A stretch of 35,668 bases of DNA from Bacteroidota bacterium (GCA_003246455.1 QKAF01000099.1:1-35668), one strand, 5' to 3'; counted from the stretch's first letter, positions 17,026 through 24,486 are shown. Notes: generated by a model not told the origin, from the letters alone. Made by a program: numbers and translations.

Positions 17026-17967
17026 TCAGGCCTTGTCAATGAACATCAGGGTGATGAGAGCGAGCAAATAGAGATACGACGAAAGCAGCACGGTGCGTGC
17101 ATTGCTGTTCGAACGGTCGAGAAAGAACCGCACACCGGCCGCGACGAACCCGGTACCGAGTAACAGCGCGCCGGAGAAGTAGACGACGCCCGTCACGGAA
17201 AACACCGTGAGCAGAAGGCTGAAAAGCAGGAGCATCAGCGTATAGCTGATGATGTGGCGCGCAACCACGAGCCCTGAGCCATCGAGCACGGTGAGCATCG
17301 GGAAGCCGCCGCGTTCGTAATCCTTGCGGTACATCCATGCGAGCGAAAGGAAATGCGGCATCTGCCAGAGGAACAGGATCATGAACAGCACGAACGCTTC
17401 CACGCTGACGGAGCCCGAAACCGTGGCGTAGCCGCCGAGCGGGGGCAGCGCGCCGGGGATGCCGCCGATCAGCGTGGCCAGCTGCGTCTTCCTCTTCATC
17501 GGCGTGTAGACGCCGAGATAGAGCACGACAGTGAGCGCGGCCAGCGCCGCGGTCAGCGGCTGGGCCCACAGCAGGAGGGCAAGCCCGGCAGCGGCGAGTC
17601 CGACGCCGTAGACCAGCGCCGAAGAGAAGCTGATCTTTCCCGAGGGAATGGGACGAAACATCGTCCGCTTCATTTCCCTGTCGTGATCGTGTTCCATCAC
17701 GTGATTCAGCACGCAGCTCCCGGCCGAGACGAGCGCGGTCCCCACCACGGTGAGGACAAAGAGCAGGGCGTACTCGAGCGTGAGGAAATCACGCGGAAGC
17801 GCAAGGTAGAATCCCGCTGCCGTGCTGATGACGACCATCAGCGTGATCCCCGGTTTGGTCAGCTCGTAATAGGCGGACAGCGTTTCGCGCAGCGAAAGCG
17901 CATGCATCGCACCGTGAGGCATCGCGCCGTCCTGTGCCGTCAGGATATTTCCTTTCGAATCGTTCAT
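17026..17967 (-). CDS. ctaB: Protoheme IX farnesyltransferase (heme O synthase)
   Basis: A 313-residue UbiA-family protein with about nine transmembrane helices that adds a farnesyl group to heme B, giving heme O. The prenyl-diphosphate motif is present as NHVMEHDHDREMKRT. The usual first Asp is Glu here while the later two Asp are kept, a conservative change. 'TKPGITLMVVISTAAGF' opens the first helix and 'GALPPLGGY' and 'WQMPHFLSLAW' are further hallmarks. The ATG at 17967 overlaps the CtaA stop by four bases. An N-terminal reading further upstream would run into ctaA. With CtaA it supplies heme A for the oxidase of this operon. Confidence 0.93.
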   Translation of the reverse strand: MNDSKGNILTAQDGAMPHGAMHALSLRETLSAYYELTKPGITLMVVISTAAGFYLALPRDFLTLEYALLFVLTVVGTALVSAGSCVLNHVMEHDHDREMKRTMFRPIPSGKISFSSALVYGVGLAAAGLALLLWAQPLTAALAALTVVLYLGVYTPMKRKTQLATLIGGIPGALPPLGGYATVSGSVSVEAFVLFMILFLWQMPHFLSLAWMYRKDYERGGFPMLTVLDGSGLVVARHIISYTLMLLLFSLLLTVFSVTGVVYFSGALLLGTGFVAAGVRFFLDRSNSNARTVLLSSYLYLLALITLMFIDKA

Positions 17968-18959
17968 GCGTTGCTGCCCTGGAATTGAACATGTTCGCGG
18001 TGCTCCGCGGCACCCGAAAAGCGATAGAAATGCACGCTGCGCAGATAGGTGATGAAGACGACGGCGAAGGTCATCGCGCCACCCATGACATGGAGGGTAT
18101 TCGGGACGATCGCCTCCCGCGTCCAGATCACGGTCGCGCCGAGCAGGAACTGCACGGTCACCATGACCATCGCCAGGATCGCCGGTACGCGGAGTGCGAG
18201 CAGCGCGCGATTCCGGAGAATGCGTACCCCTTGTGTGATGATCATTGTCGACAGGATCACCGCACCCACGCGATGTGCGAATTGAATTGCGACGCCGAAC
18301 GTGGTGAAGTCGGGAATGATCTTGCCGTTGTTGAGCGGGAAATCCACGATGGCCGGACCGCTGTAGGTATGCCGCGTGACCGCGCCGAGCAGGATCTGGA
18401 TGAAAGTGAACACGAACGTGGCGAGCAGCAGCTTTTGCAGTCCGTTGTCGACGCTCACCGGAACAGGCCGCGGCGTCTGTCTCCATCCCCGTGCCGTCGC
18501 CGCAGCAATAAGCATCGTGGCGATCATGAACGACTGGGCGAGCATGGCGTGACTGACGGAAACCGCGGTGGGCAGCTGCATGAGAACGGTGAGTCCGCCC
18601 AGGAGTCCCTGCACGATCACCGCCCCGAGCGCGCCGACGCTCAGCCAGCGAAGCCAGCGGCGGTCGTCGAACATCCAGACCATGAAGACCATGACGATCG
18701 TCAGCATGCCGATCCCCGAGGCCAGCAGGCGGTGGCCGTGTTCGTACACGATGCCCCCGGTCCATTTTTCCACGGGGAAGGTGAACATGTTCTCCCCGTA
18801 GGTGGTGGGCCAGTCTGGGACGGAGAGGCCGGCGCCCGCACTGTGCACGAGACCGCCTTTCGCGATCAGCAGGACGGTACCCACCGCCAGGATCACGGCG
18901 ACGCGGTGCAGCCAGCGCTGGGCTTTTTCCGAATGATTTCCTTTCATTTTCGATTTCAT
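17964..18959 (-). CDS. ctaA: Heme A synthase (CtaA/COX15 family)
   Basis: A 331-residue protein with eight transmembrane helices that oxidises the methyl of heme O to the formyl group of heme A. The first half has 'KGGLVHSAGAGLSVPDWP' and 'YEHGHRLLASGIG' (EHxHR heme ligands). The second half repeats the pattern with 'VTRHTYSGPAIVDFPL' and 'FAHRVGAVIL'. These are the paired His sites of COX15/CtaA. The start could be the ATG at 18959 or the in-frame one at 18947. It is translationally coupled to ctaB and lies 9 bases after the subunit I stop. Confidence 0.93.
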   Translation of the reverse strand: MKSKMKGNHSEKAQRWLHRVAVILAVGTVLLIAKGGLVHSAGAGLSVPDWPTTYGENMFTFPVEKWTGGIVYEHGHRLLASGIGMLTIVMVFMVWMFDDRRWLRWLSVGALGAVIVQGLLGGLTVLMQLPTAVSVSHAMLAQSFMIATMLIAAATARGWRQTPRPVPVSVDNGLQKLLLATFVFTFIQILLGAVTRHTYSGPAIVDFPLNNGKIIPDFTTFGVAIQFAHRVGAVILSTMIITQGVRILRNRALLALRVPAILAMVMVTVQFLLGATVIWTREAIVPNTLHVMGGAMTFAVVFITYLRSVHFYRFSGAAEHREHVQFQGSNA

Positions 18960-18968
18960 GCTATGTGC

Positions 18969-20801
18969 CTACGCGACCGGTTGTGCGTGTTCCTGTTGTG
19001 CGAGTCGTTCTTCATGCCGCTGGCGCTGTGCGAGCAGTTCCTCGGGGGAGACGGTCTGCGGGAGATAATCCTGCACCGATTCCGGCGAGGAATATTCGTA
19101 CGGTCCACGGTACACCCGCAGCTCGGTATCGAAATTGCCGTGCGGCGGCGGTGACGGCGCCTGCCATTCCAGCGTGTTGGCGCGCCAGGGATTCCGTTTG
19201 GCCTTCTTGCCGTAGAACCAGCTGTGCGCCAGGTTGTACACCAGGATGAACTGCGCGAAACCGAGCACGATGGCGCTGATGGTGATGAACTCGTTCATCG
19301 GCTGGAACGGCTTGAGAAAATCGTAGACGGTCGGATCATAGATGCGGCGCATCATGCCGCCGATGCCGAGGATGTGCATCGGGAAAAACGTGGCGTTGAA
19401 GCTGATGAAGGTGATCCAGAAATGCAGCTTCCCGAGACGCTCGTCGTACATGCGGCCGCTCATCTTGGGGAACCAGTAATGCAGTCCTGCGAAAATCGCG
19501 AAAAGGCTGCCGCCGAAGAGCACGTAGTGAATGTGGCCGACGATGAAATAGGTGTCGTGGATGAAGACGTCGACCGGCGTCGATGCCATGAATATGCCGC
19601 TGAGGCCGCCGATGACGAACATCGACACGAAAGCCACGGCATTGAGCATCGGCGTCGTGAATTCCATTTTCCCGCGCCACATCGTGCCGAGCCAGTTGAA
19701 CGTCTTGATCGCGGAGGGAACGGCGATCACCATGGTCGAGACCATGAACGTGGTTCCGAGCAGCGGGTTCATCCCGGACTGGAACATGTGATGACCCCAG
19801 ACGATGATGCCCAGGAAGGCGATGGCGATGATGGCGTACACCATGGCCTTGTAGCCGTAGAGCGGCTTGCGCGAGAAGGTCGACAGCACGTCCGACACGA
19901 CACCCATGCCCGGCAGGATCATGATGTAAACGGCGGGGTGCGAATAGAACCAGAACAGGTGCTGCCAGAGCAGGGGCTGTCCGCCGCCCGCGGTGCGGGA
20001 CATGTCGCGCGTCGCGACGGTGAGATGCGCCGGGACGAAAAAGCTGGTACTGAGAAAATTATCCATGAAAAGCATCGACAGCGCCGCGGCCAGCACGGGG
20101 GTTCCGATGGTGATGATGATCGCGGTGATGAACACGGCCCAGACGGTCATGGGCATGTCGAACATCTTCATCCCCGGCGCACGCATGTTGAGAATGGTGG
20201 TGATGTAATTCACCCCGCCGAGAATGGAGGAAAAGCCGATGAGAAAGAGCGCGACGATCCAGAGCGTCTGCCCGGTGGACGCAATCGCGCTCAGCGGCGG
20301 ATAACCGGTCCATCCCGCGGCGGCGGACCCGCCTTCCATCAGGAAGCCGCTCATCATGATGACGCCGGCAAGCGGAAAGAGCCAGAACGAAACCATGTTG
20401 AGAAACGGGAACGCCATGTCGTCGGCGCCGATCATGAGGGGAATGGCGAAATTCCCGAAGGTTCCGACAAGCAGCGGAATGATGACCGCGAAGATCATGA
20501 TCGTCCCGTGCATCGTCAGCAGCTGGGTGTACCATTCCGCGGTGACGGCCCCCTGGGCGTTCACCCAGGTCGACGGCAGAAGCTGGCCGATCAGCGGGAT
20601 CGGCTGCCCGGGATACGCGAGCTGCCAGCGGATGAACAGCGCAAACGCGCCGCCGATGAAGAGGAAGAAAATCGCGGTGAACATGAACTGTTTCGCGATC
20701 ATCTTGTGATCGGTGGAAAAGATGTAATGGCGGATGAAGGACTCGCCGTGTGCGTGTCCTCCCGCGTGTGCATGCTTTTCTTGGCTCAGTACTGCTTCCA
20801 T
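18969..20801 (-). CDS. coxA: Cytochrome c oxidase subunit I, A2-type heme-copper oxidase
   Basis: This protein has 610 residues from the ATG at 20801; a longer reading runs into the subunit II gene and is rejected. The twelve-helix core carries heme and copper ligands: His98 (LTMHGT), the active-site His288/Tyr292 in YSHPAVY (286-292), the HH pair in WGHHMF, and the heme His pair in GHIHYVL. YSHPxVY in place of GHPEVY marks the A2 subclass of Rhodothermus caa3 and Thermus caa3, where Tyr-Ser replaces the D-channel Glu. The N-terminus is His-rich (KHAHAGGHAHGE). It is the catalytic proton-pumping subunit. Confidence 0.96.
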   Translation of the reverse strand: MEAVLSQEKHAHAGGHAHGESFIRHYIFSTDHKMIAKQFMFTAIFFLFIGGAFALFIRWQLAYPGQPIPLIGQLLPSTWVNAQGAVTAEWYTQLLTMHGTIMIFAVIIPLLVGTFGNFAIPLMIGADDMAFPFLNMVSFWLFPLAGVIMMSGFLMEGGSAAAGWTGYPPLSAIASTGQTLWIVALFLIGFSSILGGVNYITTILNMRAPGMKMFDMPMTVWAVFITAIIITIGTPVLAAALSMLFMDNFLSTSFFVPAHLTVATRDMSRTAGGGQPLLWQHLFWFYSHPAVYIMILPGMGVVSDVLSTFSRKPLYGYKAMVYAIIAIAFLGIIVWGHHMFQSGMNPLLGTTFMVSTMVIAVPSAIKTFNWLGTMWRGKMEFTTPMLNAVAFVSMFVIGGLSGIFMASTPVDVFIHDTYFIVGHIHYVLFGGSLFAIFAGLHYWFPKMSGRMYDERLGKLHFWITFISFNATFFPMHILGIGGMMRRIYDPTVYDFLKPFQPMNEFITISAIVLGFAQFILVYNLAHSWFYGKKAKRNPWRANTLEWQAPSPPPHGNFDTELRVYRGPYEYSSPESVQDYLPQTVSPEELLAQRQRHEERLAQQEHAQPVA

Positions 20802-20815
20802 GAGTCGGGGATACC

Positions 20816-21640
20816 TTAATGAGTTGGAGACACCGCGGGGGCGGACTGATCGTTCTGTGAGGCGTCTGCGTTCGGCGCCGACGCCGCGGCCGGGGCGCTG
20901 AGGGCTGCCAGCTGGCTGCCATACTGTTCGTCGATCCATCCGTCGAATGCACTCTGCGATTTCACGTCGAGGACGGCGCGCATCAGGTAATGTCCGCTGC
21001 CGCAGAGTTCGGCGCAGGCAATTTCATACTTCCCGGTTTTCATGCTGTTGAACCAGACATCCACCCACTGCCCGGGCACTGCGTCCTGTTTGACGCGCAT
21101 GTTGGGCAGGAAAAAGGAATGGATGACGTCCATGGACGAGAGGTGCACCAGCACCGTCTTGTTCACCGGGATGGTCATGCTGTTGATCGTGGTATAGTCG
21201 TCCTTGCCGTTGGGATCGTCGGGATCGATACCGAAGGGATTGGTGGTCCCCATGAACTTCGCGTCGCGGCGGCCGAAAATGCCGTCGGATCCGGGGTATC
21301 GGAAATGCCACATGTAGGTCTGGCCCATCACCTCGACGACGAGGTCCGGATTCGGTGTTCTGTCGGAGTATTTGATGTCTTCCCAGATACCGTCGCTGTA
21401 GAACGCGAGAAAGAGAAACAGCACGAAGGGCAGCGCCGTCCAGGAGAACTCCAGCAGGTTGTTCCCGTGGTAATGATAGGCGCGCTCGCCTTTCCGCTTC
21501 CGCCGATACCGGATGATGAAGGCGACGTAAATGACGTTGACGAGAATGAAAATGGCGACGGTGATATAGTAGATCAGGGTGAAGAGGTGATCCACGCCCT
21601 CGCCGAAGATGGATACGTTTTCAGGAAGCCAGTCAAGCAT
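20816..21640 (-). CDS. coxB: Cytochrome c oxidase subunit II (CuA subunit)
   Basis: A 274-residue protein with two N-terminal transmembrane helices (about 17-44 and 65-82) and a periplasmic cupredoxin domain. The CuA ligands are complete: His174 (DVIHSF), Cys209, Glu211, Cys213, His217 and Met220 in CAELCGSGHYLM. 'GQTYMWHFRYPG' is the aromatic electron-entry region. Unlike most caa3-type subunits II it has no fused cytochrome c domain; the tail is instead Ala/Ser/Pro-rich. The separate lipoprotein cytochrome c encoded just upstream probably takes that place. The start lacks the signal peptide seen in some homologues. Confidence 0.95.
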   Translation of the reverse strand: MLDWLPENVSIFGEGVDHLFTLIYYITVAIFILVNVIYVAFIIRYRRKRKGERAYHYHGNNLLEFSWTALPFVLFLFLAFYSDGIWEDIKYSDRTPNPDLVVEVMGQTYMWHFRYPGSDGIFGRRDAKFMGTTNPFGIDPDDPNGKDDYTTINSMTIPVNKTVLVHLSSMDVIHSFFLPNMRVKQDAVPGQWVDVWFNSMKTGKYEIACAELCGSGHYLMRAVLDVKSQSAFDGWIDEQYGSQLAALSAPAAASAPNADASQNDQSAPAVSPTH

Positions 21641-21715
21641 TGCGGTCGTGCCTCTGTTCAGATGCGTGCGGATTCATGTTTTCTGCGTTTCGATTCACGA
21701 TGATGTCGTCCGGCA

Positions 21716-22231
21716 TCACAGGGACGATTGAAGCTCTTGCTCGGTGTAGGCACCGACTTTGCGTTTGGTGGCCGCGCGCTGCTCCTTGACCTGTTCCGCG
21801 GTGACGGCGGCGGCGGTGTTTCCCCAGCTCGACCGGACGAAGGTGAGCACATCGGCGATCTCCTGATCGGTGAGATCATTCTGCCACGGCTGCATGACAC
21901 CGTTGAACTTCGCACCCCCGCGCTCGATGGGACCGTTGAACCCATGCAGGACGATGCGGATGGGCAGGACCGGATCCCCGGTCGCGATCGCCGAGCCCGC
22001 GAGGGGCGGATAGACGTTAGGGATGCCCTTGCCGGTCATCTGATGACACACCGCACATTTTCCGTTGAAAACCGCGGCCCCGGGTCCACCGCTTCCCGCG
22101 GCGATCGCGCCGACGTCCTGCGAGGCGCCCGCGGGATCGGTCCACTCCGGGGGCGTTTCGTCGTGAACAAACGCGTTGCATGCGGAAAGCGCCATCGCTG
22201 CCGCCAGGATGATTACGGTCGGTATTTTCAT
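21716..22231 (-). CDS. Lipoprotein monoheme cytochrome c, probable oxidase electron donor
   Basis: This protein has 171 residues from the ATG at 22231 (AGG spaced 7 bases upstream); a start 20 codons earlier would put charged residues before the signal. A lipoprotein signal ends in LSAC (Cys18). A class I cytochrome c domain follows with one heme site CAVCH (59-63) and a likely axial Met in 'FNGVMQPW'; 'LTDQEIADVLTFVRSSWGN' is the C-terminal helix typical of the family. It is the first gene of the operon and lies 75 bases upstream of coxB. It probably carries electrons from ACIII to CuA in place of the fused domain of caa3 oxidases. Confidence 0.88.
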   Translation of the reverse strand: MKIPTVIILAAAMALSACNAFVHDETPPEWTDPAGASQDVGAIAAGSGGPGAAVFNGKCAVCHQMTGKGIPNVYPPLAGSAIATGDPVLPIRIVLHGFNGPIERGGAKFNGVMQPWQNDLTDQEIADVLTFVRSSWGNTAAAVTAEQVKEQRAATKRKVGAYTEQELQSSL

Positions 22232-22596
22232 TTTACCTGGACCAAGTACAGACTTTGATGGGCGTAGAGAGAGGTCGTCACAAGTGCTCATGGAGGCTCA
22301 GGACCTGTTGTGATGCCGAAAAAGAAATACTCACACAGTGAATCAAAACAAGCTAAGACATGTCCGAATTTCTGTCAATAGCGTATAAAATATTTCTGCG
22401 ATTTTTTCTTTTAATCTCCCAACCCCCGGCGCGGTATTTGCGTTCCCTGGCGGCGGAAATAATTTGCGAAAACGGGCTGATTTCGAGGATTTATCGGAGT
22501 TCCCCCTCCCTTGATCCTGTCGCGCTGCGCGGCTCAGGGGCGCGTTCCAGGTGCTTGTTTCTGTACGATTTATCCCGTCAAAACAAATGAAAAAAG
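22232..22596. other. Intergenic region upstream of the respiratory operon
   Basis: No convincing gene is seen in these 365 bases. Short open frames on both strands lack a ribosome site or a recognisable product. The part near the operon is AT-richer than its surroundings and holds the promoter candidate at 22350-22378. The far end meets the terminator of the iron-sulfur protein gene. Confidence 0.5.
22350..22378 (-). promoter_or_regulatory. Candidate promoter for the respiratory operon
   Basis: On the minus strand TTGACA (22373-22378) and TAGCTT (22350-22355) are separated by exactly 17 bases. The first is a perfect -35 box; the second is a weak -10 match. The predicted start near 22343 leaves a leader of about 110 bases before the cytochrome c ATG. 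No other promoter-like pair was as good in this stretch. Confidence 0.4.
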
Positions 22597-22614
22597 AGGG
22601 GCCCGAAGGCCCCT
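22597..22614 (-). terminator. UUCG-type intrinsic terminator of the iron-sulfur protein gene
   Basis: On the minus strand AGGGGCC-TTCG-GGCCCCT is followed by C and a run of six T (22590-22595). This is a seven-base perfect stem closed by the exceptionally stable C(UUCG)G tetraloop. It lies 45 bases after the stop of the gene at 22659-23561 and separates it from the respiratory operon. Confidence 0.85.
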
Positions 22615-22658
22615 GACAACGCTGATTTTTTCTTTCCGCAGGAGAAAGAAATTATCAC

Positions 22659-23561
22659 CTACGCAATCTGTCGGACGTATTTGACGGCGCCCTCGAGAGA
22701 GAGCACGTGCTCTTCGACGACGAGGTCGTCGCGACCCGACATGGCCAGCGCCTGCTCGACGATCATGGAGAGTCCCCGGCAGCAGGGCACCTCCATGATG
22801 ACGACGATCACCCTGGGGATGCTCGCTTCCTGGAAAATGGCTGCCAGCTTCTGCGCGTAGGGCGCGGTATTGTCGAGTTTGGGGCAGGCCACGACCACGG
22901 ATCGTCCGCGGAGATAGCGCTGGTGGACCTCGGCGGAGGCAATGGGTCCGCAGGTGCTCATCACGAGCATTTCACGGTTGCGGAAAAACGATGCGCCGGG
23001 CTGGACCAGGTGCAGCTGTACCGGCCATTGCCCGAGTTCGGAGGGAATCAGCACCGGTTGCGCCCCGGCCATCGGCGCTGGTGCCGGCGCCGCGGCGGAA
23101 CGCGGAATCTCGCGCGCGGCGGAACCCGGACAGCCGCCGCTGATCGCGCCGGGGTGTCCCTGCGGCTCCATCAGGGGGATGCGCACCTCGCGATGCAGTT
23201 CGCGGGCGGCGGAACCCGGACAGCCGCCTCCGGCGTGATGGCCGGGTGCATGCGCATGGGCGTGATTCCCCTCATGCCTGCGCTGCGCGTCTTCGTATTT
23301 CCGGACGGCCTCCGGTCCCTGCGTCGCCAGCAGATGCGCGCGCGTCGCCTCATCATCGAAGGCCGCGGCCTCGCGCCGGATTACCTTCAGGGCTCCGGTG
23401 TGGCAGACGGCCATGCAGTCGCCGAAACCGTCGCAGAAGTCCTCCCGCACCAGTTTCGCCTTGCCGTCGACGATACGGATGGCGCCTTCGGAGCAGCCGA
23501 CCGCGCAGTCGCCGCAGCCGTCACAGAGTGCTTCGTTGATTTCAATGATGTCGCGTGTCAT
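22659..23561 (-). CDS. Ferredoxin-domain iron-sulfur protein of the CPGS / EVPCC family
   Basis: A 300-residue cytosolic protein. It opens with a full [4Fe-4S] motif (Cys13, 16, 19, 23) and a second set lacking one Cys (Cys43, 49, 53, with Phe46). The middle (about 98-165) is His/Ala/Pro-rich and carries two GGCPGSAARE copies, encoded by a 23-bp direct repeat. The C-terminal half has STCGPIAS, VVACPKLDN and MEVPCCRGL. From memory this domain order is found in a conserved family of anaerobes and facultative bacteria, often beside Crp/Fnr genes. No reaction is established; a low-potential redox or sensor role is likely. It is preceded by a strong FNR-type site and ends at a UUCG terminator. Confidence 0.8.
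   Translation of the reverse strand: MTRDIIEINEALCDGCGDCAVGCSEGAIRIVDGKAKLVREDFCDGFGDCMAVCHTGALKVIRREAAAFDDEATRAHLLATQGPEAVRKYEDAQRRHEGNHAHAHAPGHHAGGGCPGSAARELHREVRIPLMEPQGHPGAISGGCPGSAAREIPRSAAAPAPAPMAGAQPVLIPSELGQWPVQLHLVQPGASFFRNREMLVMSTCGPIASAEVHQRYLRGRSVVVACPKLDNTAPYAQKLAAIFQEASIPRVIVVIMEVPCCRGLSMIVEQALAMSGRDDLVVEEHVLSLEGAVKYVRQIA
23116..23228. repeat. In-frame 23-bp direct repeat inside the iron-sulfur protein gene
   Basis: Positions 23116-23138 and 23206-23228 are identical over 23 bases and exactly 90 bases apart, so the reading frame is kept. Each copy encodes GGCPGSAA. Family members usually show one CPGS motif, so the second may be a local duplication. Confidence 0.65.
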
Positions 23562-23594
23562 GAGTATCTCCGGGTTCGTTTGAATTACCCGGTC

Positions 23595-23636
23595 AATCTA
23601 CGAAGCTCCCGTAATGCGTGCCTTGACTTATGTCAA
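23595..23636 (-). promoter_or_regulatory. FNR/DNR-type box and class II promoter of the iron-sulfur protein gene
   Basis: The perfect palindrome TTGAC-TTAT-GTCAA occupies 23623-23636 and matches the Crp/Fnr-superfamily consensus used by FNR and DNR/NNR regulators. On the minus strand a TAGATT -10 box lies at 23595-23600. It predicts a transcript start near 23588, about 41.5 bases from the centre of the palindrome. That is the class II activator position. The Crp/Fnr gene immediately upstream is the obvious binding partner. Confidence 0.75.
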
Positions 23637-23652
23637 TGCGGGAGACCGCTGT

Positions 23653-24324
23653 TCATTCCAGGGAATATGCCCGCAGGGCCGCGGGCTCAAGGAGGAGAAA
23701 CCCGCCCTCTCGTTCGTCGATCAGACCGCGCGATTTGAACTCCCGCAGGGTGCGCGAGAGCGTTTCCGGGATGGTTCCCAGCAGGATGGCGAGTTCTTTT
23801 TTCGAAAACGGCACGGGACAGAAATCTCCGTCATCCTCCGCGTCACGGTTCCGAAGGAGGTAATTGGCGAGTCGCGCCTTGACGTCGCGCGTCGACAGAT
23901 CCTCGACCGCGGTCACGAAACTTCTCAGACGGCGGGAATATCCGTGGAGGAGACGAAGCGAGATGGCGGGTTCCGCCAACAGCAAACCGACAAAACGCAG
24001 GCTGTCGATGCGCAGTACCGTACAGTCTTCCATCGCCATGCATGACGCGGGATAGCGGCGCACGTCGAACATCGCCGCCTCGGCGATGACGTCGCCGGCG
24101 TTCTGGATGTGCACGATGAACTCGTCTCCCGCGGGCGTTACGCGGTACACCTTGCACTGTCCCTGCAGCAGGGCGAAAAACGCGAGCGCATCGTCCCCCG
24201 CATGATAGAGATGCTCGCCCTTTTCGAGCACGCACAGCCGCGTACATTCCGCGACCAGCGCCCGCTGGACGTCATCGAGGGATTCGAAAAGGAATATGCC
24301 CTGCAGGGCTTCGGAGAGGTTCAT
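23653..24324 (-). CDS. Crp/Fnr-family transcriptional regulator
   Basis: A 223-residue protein. An N-terminal cyclic-nucleotide-binding-type barrel (about 8-120, with 'EKGEHLYHAGDDALAFFALLQGQCKVYR') is joined by a long dimer helix to a C-terminal winged helix. In that domain 'SKKELAILLGTIPETLSRTLREFKSRGLI' contains the family recognition pattern ETLSRxLxxF.. GLI. It lacks the N-terminal Cys cluster of E. coli FNR. It therefore probably senses a ligand such as NO or CO through heme, as DNR does, or a redox or nucleotide signal. The E-x-x-S-R contact residues predict TTGAC/GTCAA half-sites, present 17 bases after its stop. A palindrome covers its own promoter, and no ribosome site precedes the ATG. 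Confidence 0.9.
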   Translation of the reverse strand: MNLSEALQGIFLFESLDDVQRALVAECTRLCVLEKGEHLYHAGDDALAFFALLQGQCKVYRVTPAGDEFIVHIQNAGDVIAEAAMFDVRRYPASCMAMEDCTVLRIDSLRFVGLLLAEPAISLRLLHGYSRRLRSFVTAVEDLSTRDVKARLANYLLRNRDAEDDGDFCPVPFSKKELAILLGTIPETLSRTLREFKSRGLIDEREGGFLLLEPAALRAYSLE

Positions 24325-24330
24325 GACGCC

Positions 24331-24359
24331 AATATACGACGGAATCGGAATTTCCGTCG
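24331..24359 (-). promoter_or_regulatory. Palindrome and -10 box abutting the Crp/Fnr start
   Basis: CGACGGAA (24337-24344) and TTCCGTCG (24352-24359) are exact inverted arms around a 7-base spacer. Directly downstream on the minus strand lies TATATT (24331-24336), a near-perfect -10 box only six bases from the ATG at 24324. The transcript would start at or next to the A of the ATG, so the mRNA may be leaderless. The palindrome covers the spacer/-35 zone, as a repressor site would. Confidence 0.45.
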
Positions 24360-24432
24360 CAGCAGCCGCCGGGAAACAGGATGGAACGCTTCAGGGGAAG
24401 TCCACGGCCGACATGAAGGGCCTGAAAATGCC

Positions 24433-24458
24433 GAGGGCGGATTCCTGAATCCGCCCTT
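24433..24458 (-). terminator. Hairpin downstream of groES, probable terminator
   Basis: GGGCGGATTC (24435-24444) pairs with GAATCCGCCC (24447-24456), extended by one A-T pair. On the minus strand a TTTT follows about 8 bases later, a weak tract. It lies 28 bases after the groES stop codon and before the Crp/Fnr promoter. Confidence 0.5.
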
Positions 24459-24486
24459 CGTGCGACAATCGGTACCGGGATCGCGG

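Noticed and set aside
17026-18765. A 579-residue fused frame covering CtaB and part of ctaA
   Set aside because: The N-terminal half is the wrong frame of ctaA. CtaB begins at the ATG at 17967 with a normal length and motifs.
19224-20819. A 531-codon plus-strand frame opposite oxidase subunit I
   Set aside because: Complement of a certain coxA gene, with no start signal or domain.
22360-22590. A 76-codon plus-strand frame in the respiratory operon leader
   Set aside because: It has no ribosome site or recognisable protein features, and it crosses the best promoter candidate.
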